Shown: positions 27,949 to 38,124, counted from the stretch's first letter. The stretch: DNA of 64,000 nucleotides from Pontibacter sp. Tf4 (GCF_014212495.1 NZ_JACKZC010000002.1:372001-436000); one strand, 5' to 3'. The notes: generated by a model from the letters alone, not told the origin. Translations and numbers: made by a program.

Positions 27949-29157
27949 TTACTTTCGAGTAGCCTGTTGCCACAAAGCTATTAACTTTTGAGCTTCTGCT
28001 TCAAAAGCAATTTCTTTTGCTTGTTCAAACCTTTTGCGTTTCTCTGCTCTTATAACTGTTATATTCTCTAAGATGTAAGCAATCCCATTTTTAAGTGATA
28101 CAGAAGTTTGCTCACATAAATAACCATCTCCTTTAAAATGATTCATAAAAGCAACTTGGGCTTTTGTATCAGTGGCTAGGACAAAAAGGCCTGCTTGTTT
28201 ATAAGCGAATATTTTATTTGAAAGCGCAATCTCTTTATTATGATCTATGTTAGATAATTCTAGAGCTAACCCCACATCATGCCTAGAAAGTTCTTTATGT
28301 AATAAATCCTGTTTTAAAGGGGAAACTACTCTAATATAATCTCTATGCTGTAACCATTTATTAGCAAAGATATAATTCAAATTTCCAATAAGTGTTAGGG
28401 TGACTGCATCGCAAAATGAATCTAATGCAGGCAATAAAAGCTCAAGCCCACGCCCATGATTAATGTTCTGAGAGAACCAAACTAACTTTAACTTCTCATC
28501 AGGATTATCATATACCGGCAGCTCAAACTCATTGCTATTAAATGAATTATTAATTGTTACAACTGGCACTTTACAAAGCTTTTTAACCGCCCTAGCAATA
28601 AGCGGTGATGCGGCCGTGACATAGGCAGCCTTGGGTAATAATTGTTGCATTAGAAACAGTCGCCGTCTTATCTCATTTTTAGTATCTATTTGAATGATTT
28701 CACCGGGGTGATAATCTTCTACATCAAATGCGAAAGGTACGTTTAATTTTTGTGCGATTTGGTAAGCTGGATAAAGTGCGCCAAGGTTATGTGCAATGAT
28801 GAGGTCAAAGTTAAAGCATAAATTCTTTAGCTTTTTTACAAGTGAAAAACTCCTTTTACTAGAAGCTACGGCCGCTAGTTTAAGAGATAAAGGAAAATAC
28901 CTATAAAACCTCTGTGCTGCAAAATGATTAATATTTAACTGGAGCCAACTGATCAAATTTTGTCGGGTAGCAGGCAAATAAATAAGCTGTACATACTTAA
29001 ACTCTTTCTGATACAATTTTTCTAACTCAGTTGTCCATTGTTTTAAGTCAAACAGAACTACAGTTACTTTATAATTATAAGTTATAGCAAATCTTATTTC
29101 TTTCACCAGTCTTGGATTTGCTGATAAATTTGCAGTTGTAAGGAAGAGTATATGCAT
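27949..29157 (-). CDS. Glycosyltransferase family 4-like
   Basis: The 402-residue GT-B-type protein starts ILFLTTANLSANPRLVKEI, with HNLGALYPAYQIAQKLNVP and FDVEDYHPGEI in the N-terminal domain and LKLVWFSQNINHGRGLELLL at the start of the donor domain. The EX7E region is not clear, so activity is less certain than for its neighbours. Its start overlaps the stop of the next upstream gene by one base (TAATG type), showing tight coupling. The N-terminal opening fits a known group of Bacteroidota GT4 enzymes. Confidence 0.82.
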   Translation of the reverse strand: MHILFLTTANLSANPRLVKEIRFAITYNYKVTVVLFDLKQWTTELEKLYQKEFKYVQLIYLPATRQNLISWLQLNINHFAAQRFYRYFPLSLKLAAVASSKRSFSLVKKLKNLCFNFDLIIAHNLGALYPAYQIAQKLNVPFAFDVEDYHPGEIIQIDTKNEIRRRLFLMQQLLPKAAYVTAASPLIARAVKKLCKVPVVTINNSFNSNEFELPVYDNPDEKLKLVWFSQNINHGRGLELLLPALDSFCDAVTLTLIGNLNYIFANKWLQHRDYIRVVSPLKQDLLHKELSRHDVGLALELSNIDHNKEIALSNKIFAYKQAGLFVLATDTKAQVAFMNHFKGDGYLCEQTSVSLKNGIAYILENITVIRAEKRKRFEQAKEIAFEAEAQKLIALWQQATRK

Positions 29158-30482
29158 TATGCAGTTACTAAGTCTGAATACAGTTGAAGGTATGCATTAC
29201 CTACTTTTTCAAAAGTATCAGGTTGAATTATATTAGCCTTAAGCTTACTTAGTAATTCAGGCTCATCTAGTAAATTTTTTAATTGCATTCTCAACGAATC
29301 TGAATTATTAAATTCAAATAAAAGACCATTGATATTATGCTTAATTTGTTCAGTATTACCATATACATTAGAAGCAATTATAGGTATTCCTGCAGAGAAT
29401 GCTTCTTGGATCACTAATGGCGACATCTCTGAGAAGGTTGAAGGTAAGCATAAAGCATCATAACTACTCATAACTTCGACTGCATTACCTGGCTCAATTC
29501 CACCACACCATTTAATATTTTTGTAGAACCTACTTGCTTTTCTTAAATTGTTTTCATAATCATCTCCAGAGCTAAAGCCATAGATATCTAATGAAATAAG
29601 ATTGGTGTCGAAAGACTTTATAGCCTCAATTAGAATATGTAACCCTTTAAAGGGACTTATTCTACCTACGAAAACTAATTTAATCTCATCAGAAAATATA
29701 TTCTTTTCTTTTGTAGGTTTTACTGAGAAGGAAGGCAAAGCCTGAGGTATGAAAGCAATTTTATCAGGATTGACTCCATTTTGTTTTAAAACTCGCTCGT
29801 ACCATTTAGTAAGAGTTATAACTTTATCACATACGTCAGTTAATCTTATTAAACTTTCATGCTTTCTTTTGACAACAAAAGGATAGCCAATAGCTGTACC
29901 TATAGTACTGTTTAATACAGAAGGATCAAAGCCTAAACTATAAAATGATTTGGATAAAAAATATAATGCTTTCCGTTGTACAGTTGGTATTTCTTTAGAA
30001 GCATATACACAATTCGTGCATGTTAAAGGATTAATTCTACCACTGCAAACACTAATCCCGTTCAACATAAGATTGCCGGTCATGCAGCTGTACCCTGCTA
30101 AATGAAATGTCATTAACGTTTTATACCCTTTTGCTTTTGCTAATTCTACATGGTGTACTGTAATGCCATTGCTTCCTGCTAATTCCTGAAAATGAACAAT
30201 GTCTGGATTTAAACTGGAGATTAAATTAGAGAAACTTTCTAAGCCATCGGGCTTTCTTTTACCCGTTATCAAAGATCTGTCTACCAGAGACGGCTCTGCA
30301 TAACAATGTACATCAACACCATTATATGTGTAAATTTTATTAATTATCTGACCATAATTAGGGATAATTATATATACTTTTATCCCCTGTTGAGAGATAT
30401 AGTCTGCCAAAAGGGAGGTATAAACTTCTGTACCTGCTACCTGATCTGGTAAGTAGTGATTTAAAACTAAAGCAATTGTCAC
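29157..30482 (-). CDS. Glycosyltransferase family 4 with Cys cluster
   Basis: The 441-residue GT-B protein starts IALVLNHYLPDQVAGTEVY; the donor domain opens at LVFVGRISPFKGLHIL and carries the EX7E motif as EMSPLVIQEAFSAGIPI. Residues 133, 146, 155 and 158 are Cys in an insertion with CSGRINPLTCTNC, a pattern suggestive of a structural metal site that recurs in one branch of GT4 enzymes. It is coupled to the next gene by a one-base overlap and lies 12 bases after the GT2 gene. Confidence 0.9.
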   Translation of the reverse strand: MTIALVLNHYLPDQVAGTEVYTSLLADYISQQGIKVYIIIPNYGQIINKIYTYNGVDVHCYAEPSLVDRSLITGKRKPDGLESFSNLISSLNPDIVHFQELAGSNGITVHHVELAKAKGYKTLMTFHLAGYSCMTGNLMLNGISVCSGRINPLTCTNCVYASKEIPTVQRKALYFLSKSFYSLGFDPSVLNSTIGTAIGYPFVVKRKHESLIRLTDVCDKVITLTKWYERVLKQNGVNPDKIAFIPQALPSFSVKPTKEKNIFSDEIKLVFVGRISPFKGLHILIEAIKSFDTNLISLDIYGFSSGDDYENNLRKASRFYKNIKWCGGIEPGNAVEVMSSYDALCLPSTFSEMSPLVIQEAFSAGIPIIASNVYGNTEQIKHNINGLLFEFNNSDSLRMQLKNLLDEPELLSKLKANIIQPDTFEKVGNAYLQLYSDLVTA

Positions 30483-30494
30483 AGGTAAGAATTT

Positions 30495-31484
30495 CTAAGG
30501 GATTAATCTCTTGATTTTTACATTCTTAATAAAGAATACTTTTAATTTAGAAATTAAAGCGTATTTTATACCGACACTACACAAAAAATACATTGCCAAT
30601 ACTTTTAATGACAGTTGAAGCCTCAAACTCTTTCTCAGCCAAAATTTGGATGATTTATAATCAAAAGAGTATAAAGCTATTGCATCATATTTTATTCTTT
30701 CTTTTAACTGTTCTTTGGCTACCATGCCTAGCTCATTGTAATATTGCAGGCGCATATGAAGTGCTTCATCTATGGTTCGCGCCCAAGTGTGCTTCGAATT
30801 AGTTATAGAGTTTGAATGTCTTCGATAAGAAGCTAGTACTTCAGGTAAATAACCTACTTTGTATTTACGCGCAAGCCTTAGCCATAGGTCATAATCCTCA
30901 AGCCAAAACTTAGTATTAAAACCTCCAACAGCACGAGCTGCTGATGTACGTATAAGCGGAGTACAAGATTGTATAAAATTAAAACGCATTAATTCGATAA
31001 ATATATCTCCGCTTGGCATCAAATCTCTGGTGTAATTAATCTTTTCGAGATACGATTCGCCAATTACTTTACCTGTTTCATCAATAAGGTTAGTATCAGA
31101 ATAAACAAAAGCGTAATCATCACCAAGAGTATTCAAAAAGTTCAGCTGTTTAGTAATCTTATCTGCCTTCAATATATCATCGCTGCCTACATATTGAAAA
31201 AATACCCCATTGCAGTATCTAAAGAAAGTATCACATGCTTGGCAAGGCCCTTTATTGACGTTGTTTTGAATTATACGAAAGTTTTCTACTTTATTCTTAA
31301 CAATCCATTCTTCCACTAATTGAACTGAATTGTCTGTTGATGCATCATCAACTATAATGACTTCTAAATTTGAGTACTCCTGAGCTTTAATGCTCTCTAG
31401 TGTTTCAGTAATAAAACTTGCGCCATTATAGTTAGGTACGCCAATAGATATTAAAGGAAGATTATTATCAGTGCTGCCTGTCAT
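30495..31484 (-). CDS. Glycosyltransferase family 2
   Basis: The 329-residue GT-A protein starts ISIGVPNYNGASFITETL with VDDASTDNSV and the metal motif VGSDDIL near residue 110. The acceptor part contains FWLEDYDLWLRLARKYKVGY, the ED motif expected of inverting GT2 enzymes. A hydrophobic C-terminal segment (LAMYFLCSVGIKYAL) may associate with the membrane. Its start overlaps the stop of the preceding GT2 gene by four bases. Confidence 0.92.
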   Translation of the reverse strand: MTGSTDNNLPLISIGVPNYNGASFITETLESIKAQEYSNLEVIIVDDASTDNSVQLVEEWIVKNKVENFRIIQNNVNKGPCQACDTFFRYCNGVFFQYVGSDDILKADKITKQLNFLNTLGDDYAFVYSDTNLIDETGKVIGESYLEKINYTRDLMPSGDIFIELMRFNFIQSCTPLIRTSAARAVGGFNTKFWLEDYDLWLRLARKYKVGYLPEVLASYRRHSNSITNSKHTWARTIDEALHMRLQYYNELGMVAKEQLKERIKYDAIALYSFDYKSSKFWLRKSLRLQLSLKVLAMYFLCSVGIKYALISKLKVFFIKNVKIKRLIP

Positions 31485-32386
31485 TGCACAACCATTTTAT
31501 AAATTCTATTTGGAATAAGAGATAATAGCACATCAAAGGTATTTATCCTAAACTGTCTTAAGAGATGAATTGATATTTTCAATTTATTATTTTTCTTAGA
31601 AACTTTAAGAATATTTTTAACAAGATTATTTGTTAAAATTCTATAGGTTATTGCCTTTTCAATATGTGTTAGTGGACAGTTAGGCTGATTTAATGCGATA
31701 AGATTTATTTGCCTTCTTTGCTCAATCATGGCTAAAAGGTCTTCTTGACCAACAGTTACTTGTTCATCATGTCTCCTCCAATGAAATAAGCCACGAGGTA
31801 AACCAACAAAAGGCACAATTGAAGAAGCCTTTAGCATAAATAAAGTATCAGCAAGAATACCGATTGAAGTATCAAACCCTCCTACTTCGTTAAATACTTC
31901 CTTCTTAATAATAGTACCCGAGGGACCTGTAAAAAGTAAGTTGCTGCCATTAAAAAAATGGTTCAGATAACAACTTCTTGGTGTGAAGAAAATAGGTTCA
32001 ACTAAATCCCTATTGTTAAAATAACATTGACTAGCTACGCCAGCGTGAGGAAATCTTTCTAAAGCTTGAACCATTATAGAAAGTGAATTAGGGTATATCA
32101 AATCATCTGAGTCAAGGTATTTTAGATATTTCCCGGAAGCTAAACTTGCCGCTTTATTTCTATTCGCAAATTGCCCTACATTCTTATCGTTAATAAATAA
32201 CTTTATTCTAGTATCTTTCAACACATAATCTTTAACAATTTGCACAGTATTATCAGTTGAACAATCATCAACTACCAGCACTTCGTAATCCTGAAAGGCG
32301 GAGTTTAATATACTTTCAATACAAGCACTTATAAATTTTTCACGATTAAAAGAAGTAACTAATACACTGACAAGTGGAGTATTCAT
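31481..32386 (-). CDS. Glycosyltransferase family 2
   Basis: The 301-residue GT-A protein starts VSVLVTSFNREKFISACI with VDDCSTDNTV and the metal motif LDSDDLIYPN near residue 92. The later segment GGFDTSIGILADTLFMLKA stands where the catalytic ED motif normally lies; here it reads LADTLF, so the general base is not obvious. It overlaps both neighbours by four bases. Sugar specificity is unknown. Confidence 0.9.
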   Translation of the reverse strand: MNTPLVSVLVTSFNREKFISACIESILNSAFQDYEVLVVDDCSTDNTVQIVKDYVLKDTRIKLFINDKNVGQFANRNKAASLASGKYLKYLDSDDLIYPNSLSIMVQALERFPHAGVASQCYFNNRDLVEPIFFTPRSCYLNHFFNGSNLLFTGPSGTIIKKEVFNEVGGFDTSIGILADTLFMLKASSIVPFVGLPRGLFHWRRHDEQVTVGQEDLLAMIEQRRQINLIALNQPNCPLTHIEKAITYRILTNNLVKNILKVSKKNNKLKISIHLLRQFRINTFDVLLSLIPNRIYKMVVQ

Positions 32387-33351
32387 TTGGCTTTTTGTTT
32401 TCCTTGAGGTATCTGTTTACAGAAAAATTGATAAGCGCGATCCAAGACCATATTACTATCTAATGCACAAATTAAAATAAAGAGAGTATGCGAAAGTGTA
32501 TGTGCTGTGATAGAAGATAAGTTATGAGAGCACCAATACAAAAGCTCGTTAACTGTTAAACTATTTCTTTTCTTAAAGACCCGATACCAAGAACGTAGCA
32601 ATTGAGAAAATGCATTAGGCATAGCCGGTTTAACATTAAAATACCTGAAGAAATAATAATTGACTATAAAGTCAGCCTTAAAGGTATATTTAAAACTTCT
32701 GTGGTGGTAATGATAGGTTACACAAGAGGCATCTCTAATCAATTTGTACCCATTTTTTAACGCGTCATTTGCCCAAAGCCAATCCTCCGAAAAATTTGTT
32801 TTCTTAAACGGCACTAATTTTAATGAAGTTTTTCGGTACATGGCGTTTACATTATCCCATGCGGAGTTTATAAATTGATCTTTAAGATTTAGTTTATAGA
32901 AACTTCCTTCAGGAAAATATTTTACTTCCATTTTGGGTTCTGAGAAACGCTTGAACCAGGTAGCTGGGTTCTTATCTTTCTCACTTGGCACTGCCTGCAT
33001 ACCGACTACTCCTGCTACAGTAGTATCTTCAAAATAACGCACCATGCGCGCTAACATATCCGACTCTGCTATCCGAGCATCCTGTACGGTATAATAAATC
33101 ATATCGCCTTTAGCCAACGATGCACCAAAGTTCCTTGTAAGGCCATGATTAAATTCTTTAGGCTGTATATGGTGAATCTGAACAGGAAACTGTTTACAAA
33201 TTGCTAAAGTATCGTCAGTTGAAGCAGAATCAAGTATAATAACTTCAAGTTGGTCAGCTATTGTTTGATTGTAAATACTATTCAAACAATCATGAATAGT
33301 AGCTTCCCCGTTTCTGACTGGAATAACAACACTAATCAAGTTTAACCTCAT
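32383..33351 (-). CDS. Glycosyltransferase family 2
   Basis: The 322-residue GT-A protein starts ISVVIPVRNGEATIHDCL with LDSASTDDTL. Instead of the usual DDD it carries VQDARIAESD near residue 94, as in rhamnosyltransferase-like members. The catalytic region is KTNFSEDWLWANDALKNGYKL, with the ED pair visible. It is part of a run of four GT2 genes joined by four-base overlaps, a sign of a single polycistronic unit. Confidence 0.91.
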   Translation of the reverse strand: MRLNLISVVIPVRNGEATIHDCLNSIYNQTIADQLEVIILDSASTDDTLAICKQFPVQIHHIQPKEFNHGLTRNFGASLAKGDMIYYTVQDARIAESDMLARMVRYFEDTTVAGVVGMQAVPSEKDKNPATWFKRFSEPKMEVKYFPEGSFYKLNLKDQFINSAWDNVNAMYRKTSLKLVPFKKTNFSEDWLWANDALKNGYKLIRDASCVTYHYHHRSFKYTFKADFIVNYYFFRYFNVKPAMPNAFSQLLRSWYRVFKKRNSLTVNELLYWCSHNLSSITAHTLSHTLFILICALDSNMVLDRAYQFFCKQIPQGKQKAK

Positions 33352-34325
33352 GATAACATACGATAGGTTAATCCCCGAAGCTTTAATACTTTCACGAGGT
33401 TATTAGTAGACCTCCATGTTAAAACGGTTAAGTAAATCAAGCTTAGCTTATATAAAGGGAAAATATTATACTTGGAAATAAGCTGTATAAAAGCTTTATA
33501 ATAATCCGGATACAAATTTATCCTGTATATCATAAAGCTTCTGAATAGTTTCATTAATCCATTTTGGATATCTTTTTTATACTTAATGAATAAATTTTTT
33601 TGTAATAAAAGATGACATACCTTCTCAAAGAATAGAATACGATACCTAATGGAGTTTTCGTAGAAATCAGCCTTGGAATCATCGTGGTAATTTATACGAT
33701 AGTAACAATCGGCAGGTAAATGATAAAAAGTCTCAATGCAAGTTGAATCTTTTAAAAGAGCCCTAACATGTAGCTCAGGGTCTTCCATATAAAAGAGTTC
33801 TTCATCAAACCCTCCTATGGCATTAAAAAAATCTTTCTCCCATAATGGGGCCATTGTTTGCCAAGGATTCTTGTTTTGTAAAAAAGAATTCACAAAGTAG
33901 TTAGGAAGAATATCGGTTAAATTATAGTATCCTTTAGCATCACTTGGTTCTACTTCAAATTCCTGCATCAGGAAAATTCCCAACTTTATTGCTGGATTAG
34001 CTTCCATTTCTCTTATGCGCTGCTCTAAACAGAAAGGTGCTAATAAATCATCAGAGTCTAGAAATAAAAGGTATTTACCATTGGCCTCACTAGCTCCGAT
34101 ATTTCTACAAATGGAAGGCCCTTTTAGATCAGTTGAGTTTTGAATAACTCTTATCCGCTTATCATTAGTAACACTTAGAAGCTTTTGATACTCATTAAAT
34201 TCAGATTTATCATCTACAATAATAACCTCCCAATTAGTATGGGTTTGATCAAGAACTGATTTCAATGTTCTACCAAGAATTTCGGTTCTGTTGTAATGAG
34301 GTATAATAATTGAGACTTGTATCAA
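33348..34325 (-). CDS. Glycosyltransferase family 2
   Basis: The 325-residue GT-A protein starts VSIIIPHYNRTEILGRTL, with VDDKSEF and the metal motif LDSDDLLAP near residue 92; the catalytic region is GGFDEELFYMEDPELHVRALL with the ED motif. The C-terminal 100 residues are rich in aromatic and basic residues and could contact the membrane. An 89-base gap separates it from the upstream methyltransferase gene; that gap is AT-rich and holds no clear signal. Confidence 0.92.
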   Translation of the reverse strand: MIQVSIIIPHYNRTEILGRTLKSVLDQTHTNWEVIIVDDKSEFNEYQKLLSVTNDKRIRVIQNSTDLKGPSICRNIGASEANGKYLLFLDSDDLLAPFCLEQRIREMEANPAIKLGIFLMQEFEVEPSDAKGYYNLTDILPNYFVNSFLQNKNPWQTMAPLWEKDFFNAIGGFDEELFYMEDPELHVRALLKDSTCIETFYHLPADCYYRINYHDDSKADFYENSIRYRILFFEKVCHLLLQKNLFIKYKKDIQNGLMKLFRSFMIYRINLYPDYYKAFIQLISKYNIFPLYKLSLIYLTVLTWRSTNNLVKVLKLRGLTYRMLS

Positions 34326-34414
34326 CTGAAAAGCATTTAGAACAATGATTATGTAATATTCACTACGTGATAGTTGAATTATATCATCTAATTATATTTA
34401 TCAACTTATGCCCA

Positions 34415-35317
34415 TTAATTTATTTTCTTAATCCATAAACTTCCTATTTCATTTTCTATAGGGTATGGTACTTTAGTGAAAAACGGATGATTACAATCTT
34501 TCAGTTTTTCTTTCAAATAATGATTGAAAAAGGTTATCTCAAAATTCTGGTTGTACATTAAGAAAGCTCTAAGTATATATATTTCGTTCCATGATCTTTT
34601 CTCAATATGTGACCATTTAACTGGATATTCGAAAGGATAAAAAATATCATGAAAATGAATTAGAACACCTTTTTTTAATCTGGGAAGTATTTTAAATATT
34701 ATATGATTTACATCGCTATTAGTTTTAGATACATGAGAAGTATCTATAATTAAAAAATCATTTTCATTTAGTTCACTAAATAATTCTAGATTTATATTTT
34801 GAATCTTATCTTGATAAACATTTTGCCTATCAGTCTCACTGATCAATGAAAATAATCTTTCCGGATAAGGTTCTATATAAGAAATCTTAGTATTTAATTT
34901 ATCTTCATCAACAACATCTAACAACAAAGCAGTTGAAAAACCAGAACCAACTTCAATTATTCTTTTAGGTTTAAACTTTTTTAGAAAACAGTAAAGTGTT
35001 AAACTATCATATCCAGTATAGAAGTTATTATTAGAATAGTATCTGTAATCAGAGGTTTTATTAAATGGGAAATTATAGCAACCTATAATCTTTTCAAACT
35101 CCATTAATAACTTTAACTGTTCTTCTGAATTTAAATCAATTGCTTCACATTGTAATGTATTGACAACAGCACAATTCTCTACTTTACCATCAAAAATCGG
35201 ACTATAATAATGCCCTGGGGGAAAAGCTAATAACTTATGATATAGTTCTAACTGTGACTTTAAGTCTTTTACATAAGGTAAGTTAGAAACGGCTTTTTTA
35301 TAAAACTTTTTAATCAT
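34415..35317 (-). CDS. Class I SAM-dependent methyltransferase
   Basis: The 300-residue protein has an N-terminal region of about 110 residues and a Rossmann-type methyltransferase domain with motif I IIEVGSGFSTALLLDV (about 121-136), the acidic residue in SYIEPYPERL, and DFLIIDTSHVSKTNSDVNH plus LIHFHDIFYPFEYP, which resembles the CmcI/Methyltransf_24 group. It probably methylates a sugar in the glycan. Its start overlaps the end of the upstream GT2 gene by eight bases. Confidence 0.88.
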   Translation of the reverse strand: MIKKFYKKAVSNLPYVKDLKSQLELYHKLLAFPPGHYYSPIFDGKVENCAVVNTLQCEAIDLNSEEQLKLLMEFEKIIGCYNFPFNKTSDYRYYSNNNFYTGYDSLTLYCFLKKFKPKRIIEVGSGFSTALLLDVVDEDKLNTKISYIEPYPERLFSLISETDRQNVYQDKIQNINLELFSELNENDFLIIDTSHVSKTNSDVNHIIFKILPRLKKGVLIHFHDIFYPFEYPVKWSHIEKRSWNEIYILRAFLMYNQNFEITFFNHYLKEKLKDCNHPFFTKVPYPIENEIGSLWIKKIN

Positions 35318-36230
35318 AAATATAAGCTTGATTTTTTCTTGAAATATTTCTGGCTTTCTTAACTATACCTAATTCTTTAATTAAAGAGAACATTATTGAA
35401 GATAAGTAAAATGCCTTTTTAAATTTTCTTGTGAGTAAAAAAGTAATAATACAATCAAATGTGTTTTTAAAATATACTAATAATGCACTTTTATATGAAG
35501 TATTAATATTAGCTAATGTAATATATGCGAATATTTTTTGTCTGTTTCTGTTCCAATAGATCTGATCCCATGTTTTGATTGTTATATCATGCCATGCAAT
35601 AGCTTTTGGTACTACACCAACTTCTAAACCAAAAAAATGAGCTCTGTTAACGTAATCCTCATCTTCACCATAATGTAAAAACAAAGTATTGAAACCGCCA
35701 ACTGCTTTGATACAATTTAATGGTAATAGCCAACAAGCTGCATTTACGAACTTAGTAGTATATACTTCGTCTAAATCTTTAAAAAAAGCATCAGATATAA
35801 AATTGTTGCAGTAGGCTGGAGAAACATAAGTTGAAAAATGATACTCTAATTTTTGGGTTTTTGGATCTAGATGTACGGGACTAAGTATACCGTAATTAGG
35901 AAATTTAATTGAAGAGTTAAGTAAAAATTCAAGACACCTTTCTTCAACCCAAGCATCTTGATTTAATAAAAAAGCATAATCATACTCTTCTTCTAAAGCT
36001 ATCTTTAATCCTATGTTATTTGCTCTTCCAAAATACAAGTTAGTTGCACTTTTTATAAGCCTTACAGAAGGAAAGTTAGATTCTATATATTGACTGGTGC
36101 CATCAGTAGACCCATTATCAACTACTAAAACATCTACAGGAAGTGTGCTGGATAAAACGCTTCCTATACATTTTTCAATCCATTTTATTCCGTTGTAAGC
36201 TACTACAACAGCAAGTACTTTGCTATGCAT
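35310..36230 (-). CDS. Glycosyltransferase family 2 (rhamnosyltransferase-like)
   Basis: The 306-residue GT-A protein starts VLAVVVAYNGIKWIEKCI with VDNGSTDGTSQYI and RANNIGLKIAL, the opening of the WbbL/RfbF rhamnosyltransferase branch. The metal motif is LNQDAWVEE near residue 92, and the later GEDEDYVNRAHFFGLEVG contains the catalytic acidic pair. The rhamnosyl assignment comes from family resemblance only; no dTDP-rhamnose genes are in the window. Confidence 0.9.
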   Translation of the reverse strand: MHSKVLAVVVAYNGIKWIEKCIGSVLSSTLPVDVLVVDNGSTDGTSQYIESNFPSVRLIKSATNLYFGRANNIGLKIALEEEYDYAFLLNQDAWVEERCLEFLLNSSIKFPNYGILSPVHLDPKTQKLEYHFSTYVSPAYCNNFISDAFFKDLDEVYTTKFVNAACWLLPLNCIKAVGGFNTLFLHYGEDEDYVNRAHFFGLEVGVVPKAIAWHDITIKTWDQIYWNRNRQKIFAYITLANINTSYKSALLVYFKNTFDCIITFLLTRKFKKAFYLSSIMFSLIKELGIVKKARNISRKNQAYIYD

Positions 36231-36261
36231 AAAGAGATAACTCTATAGTATTTAACTGGTA

Positions 36262-37086
36262 TCAACTAAATAACGTAATAAAACAATTCTTTAATTTATT
36301 ATACTTAGAATTTTCAAATAGTCTTAGCCTTCTTTTTAACTCAGTTGATGCTGTACATGGATCATCAAATCCTAAAAGATTTAAGTAAGCATCCATATTT
36401 CTGATAAAGACCTGCTTCTTCATTTTGATAGCTTTTTTTTTGTCCTGATGTACATCCTGATTTCTTGAGGTTTCTTTATATCTATAGAAAAAATGTACTT
36501 TATCAAGTTTATAGACCTTCCCTCCATTAGCTAACAATGCAATCCAAAAGTCCCAGTCTTCAAAACCAAAAATCATTTTTTCATTGTAACCTCCAACTTT
36601 CAGAAAATCATCTTTTCTAAATAATCCGCTTACAAAAATTATATTTCTATTAAGCAATTTTTCATAATGAAAATCTTCCAAATACATTTCCTCGTCCTTA
36701 TCACCAAAGTAATTTGCTCTTGAGTAAACTACTTTAATATCCGGATTATTAGAAATTACAGAATAAGCATCATATAAATAATCGCTAGATATCAAATCAT
36801 CTGCATCTAAGGGTAATATAAACTGGCCAGTTGCATTGTTGATTGCGAAATTTCTAGCCGCACTTACACCACCGTTTGGAATTTTAAAGTATTTAAATCT
36901 TGTATCTTCGCCACAAACCATTTGATAGACTTCTTCTGTTCGGTCATTAGAGCCATCATTAATTACTATACACTCCCATTCATTGAATTTTTGATTTAAT
37001 ACTGATTGCAGTGCATCAGCCAAAAATTCACCTTGATTGTAACATGGTATTATAACCGATACTTTTGGCTTAATATCAGAATACAT
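36262..37086 (-). CDS. Glycosyltransferase family 2
   Basis: The 274-residue GT-A protein starts VSVIIPCYNQGEFLADAL, with INDGSNDRTEEVY, the metal motif LDADDLISSDYL near residue 96, and the catalytic region FGFEDWDFWIALLANGGKV with the ED motif. It overlaps the upstream GT2 gene by 11 bases. Two CTATAG cores fall in or next to it (36244 and 36483), neither extended to the full 10-mer. Confidence 0.92.
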   Translation of the reverse strand: MYSDIKPKVSVIIPCYNQGEFLADALQSVLNQKFNEWECIVINDGSNDRTEEVYQMVCGEDTRFKYFKIPNGGVSAARNFAINNATGQFILPLDADDLISSDYLYDAYSVISNNPDIKVVYSRANYFGDKDEEMYLEDFHYEKLLNRNIIFVSGLFRKDDFLKVGGYNEKMIFGFEDWDFWIALLANGGKVYKLDKVHFFYRYKETSRNQDVHQDKKKAIKMKKQVFIRNMDAYLNLLGFDDPCTASTELKRRLRLFENSKYNKLKNCFITLFS

Positions 37087-38086
37087 TTTTTAAAGACTTT
37101 AAAGCTAAATAAAAAGGAGCAGGAAAACTTCGCTGATAAAAGTTTAGGATTTTCTGAGCTTTACTCCATTTTTCAGGTCTTATATACTTTGAATCTAAGG
37201 CATCAAATAAATGTAAAGCATTAGAGTGATCTTGTTTATTTAAATATAAATCAAAAAATTCATTACAAATAAAGTCTTGAACAACAGCTTTGATAGTTTC
37301 TAAAGGCAACTCGCTAGGGAACAAAGCATTATTATTACTAACCTTAAACACTTTATCTAAAGTTCTATACTCTTTAACAAGTGCATATTTTCTGGCTATT
37401 GCAGAAAATATGTTTTTATGATCAATACTGAACTGGGAACTGTAACCTTGACTTACAGATTTGGACTTTTCATGATGCCTAAAATTGGCAAAAATATTAT
37501 CTACTTCTAAAGTGCTTCTATCATTATGATGAATCAATAGATACCTAACCCACCACTCAAAATCAAAAGCGAAGTGCAAATTCTCATTTAATGTACCTAC
37601 CTTATTAAAACACATTTTTTTTAAAAACATTGCAGGCTGAGCCATTTCCAAACAAGTTATAGCTTCAGGTAATGTATAGCTATTAAATCTATTTGTTATG
37701 AATAATTCGCCGTTTTCGTCAAAGTACCTAATTCTACCAATTACAGCATTAATATTATTATTCTCTCTAAAATAGTTACCTATACTGTGCAATGCACCGG
37801 GCTCTAAGTAATCATCACTATTAATCCAATTAAAAACTTCACCTGTTGCTATAGCAAGACCTTTATTGATGGCGTGAGCTTGACCATTATCAGGTTCACT
37901 CACCCAGTATGTTATAAAGTCATCATATTTTTGGAGTACTTCTATAGTAGAATCTTGGCTTCCACCATCTATAACAATCAACTCTAAAGCAGGATATTGC
38001 TGATCTACAATGGATTTTATAGTCTGCTCAATATATTGACCTTGATTGTAACTAGGTATAACTATAGAAATTTTGGGGAGTTGCAT
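37076..38086 (-). CDS. Glycosyltransferase family 2
   Basis: The 336-residue GT-A protein starts ISIVIPSYNQGQYIEQTI with IDGGSQDSTIEVL and SEPDNGQAHAINKGLAIATG, a set of motifs typical of WcaA-like transferases. The metal motif is INSDDYLEPG near residue 93. The catalytic segment is FAFDFEWWVRYLLIHH. A remnant of another glycosyltransferase gene lies just upstream in the 182-base gap. Confidence 0.92.
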   Translation of the reverse strand: MQLPKISIVIPSYNQGQYIEQTIKSIVDQQYPALELIVIDGGSQDSTIEVLQKYDDFITYWVSEPDNGQAHAINKGLAIATGEVFNWINSDDYLEPGALHSIGNYFRENNNINAVIGRIRYFDENGELFITNRFNSYTLPEAITCLEMAQPAMFLKKMCFNKVGTLNENLHFAFDFEWWVRYLLIHHNDRSTLEVDNIFANFRHHEKSKSVSQGYSSQFSIDHKNIFSAIARKYALVKEYRTLDKVFKVSNNNALFPSELPLETIKAVVQDFICNEFFDLYLNKQDHSNALHLFDALDSKYIRPEKWSKAQKILNFYQRSFPAPFYLALKSLKNVF

Positions 38087-38124
38087 GATTGAATAAATAT
38101 TGAGCTCTTCTTAACAAAGATGTT

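Noticed and set aside
34326..34414. Possible promoter or gene remnant in the 89-base gap before the GT2 gene
   Set aside because: The gap is AT-rich with a weak TAGTTGA/TCAACTTA pairing only; no promoter box or coding similarity could be supported.
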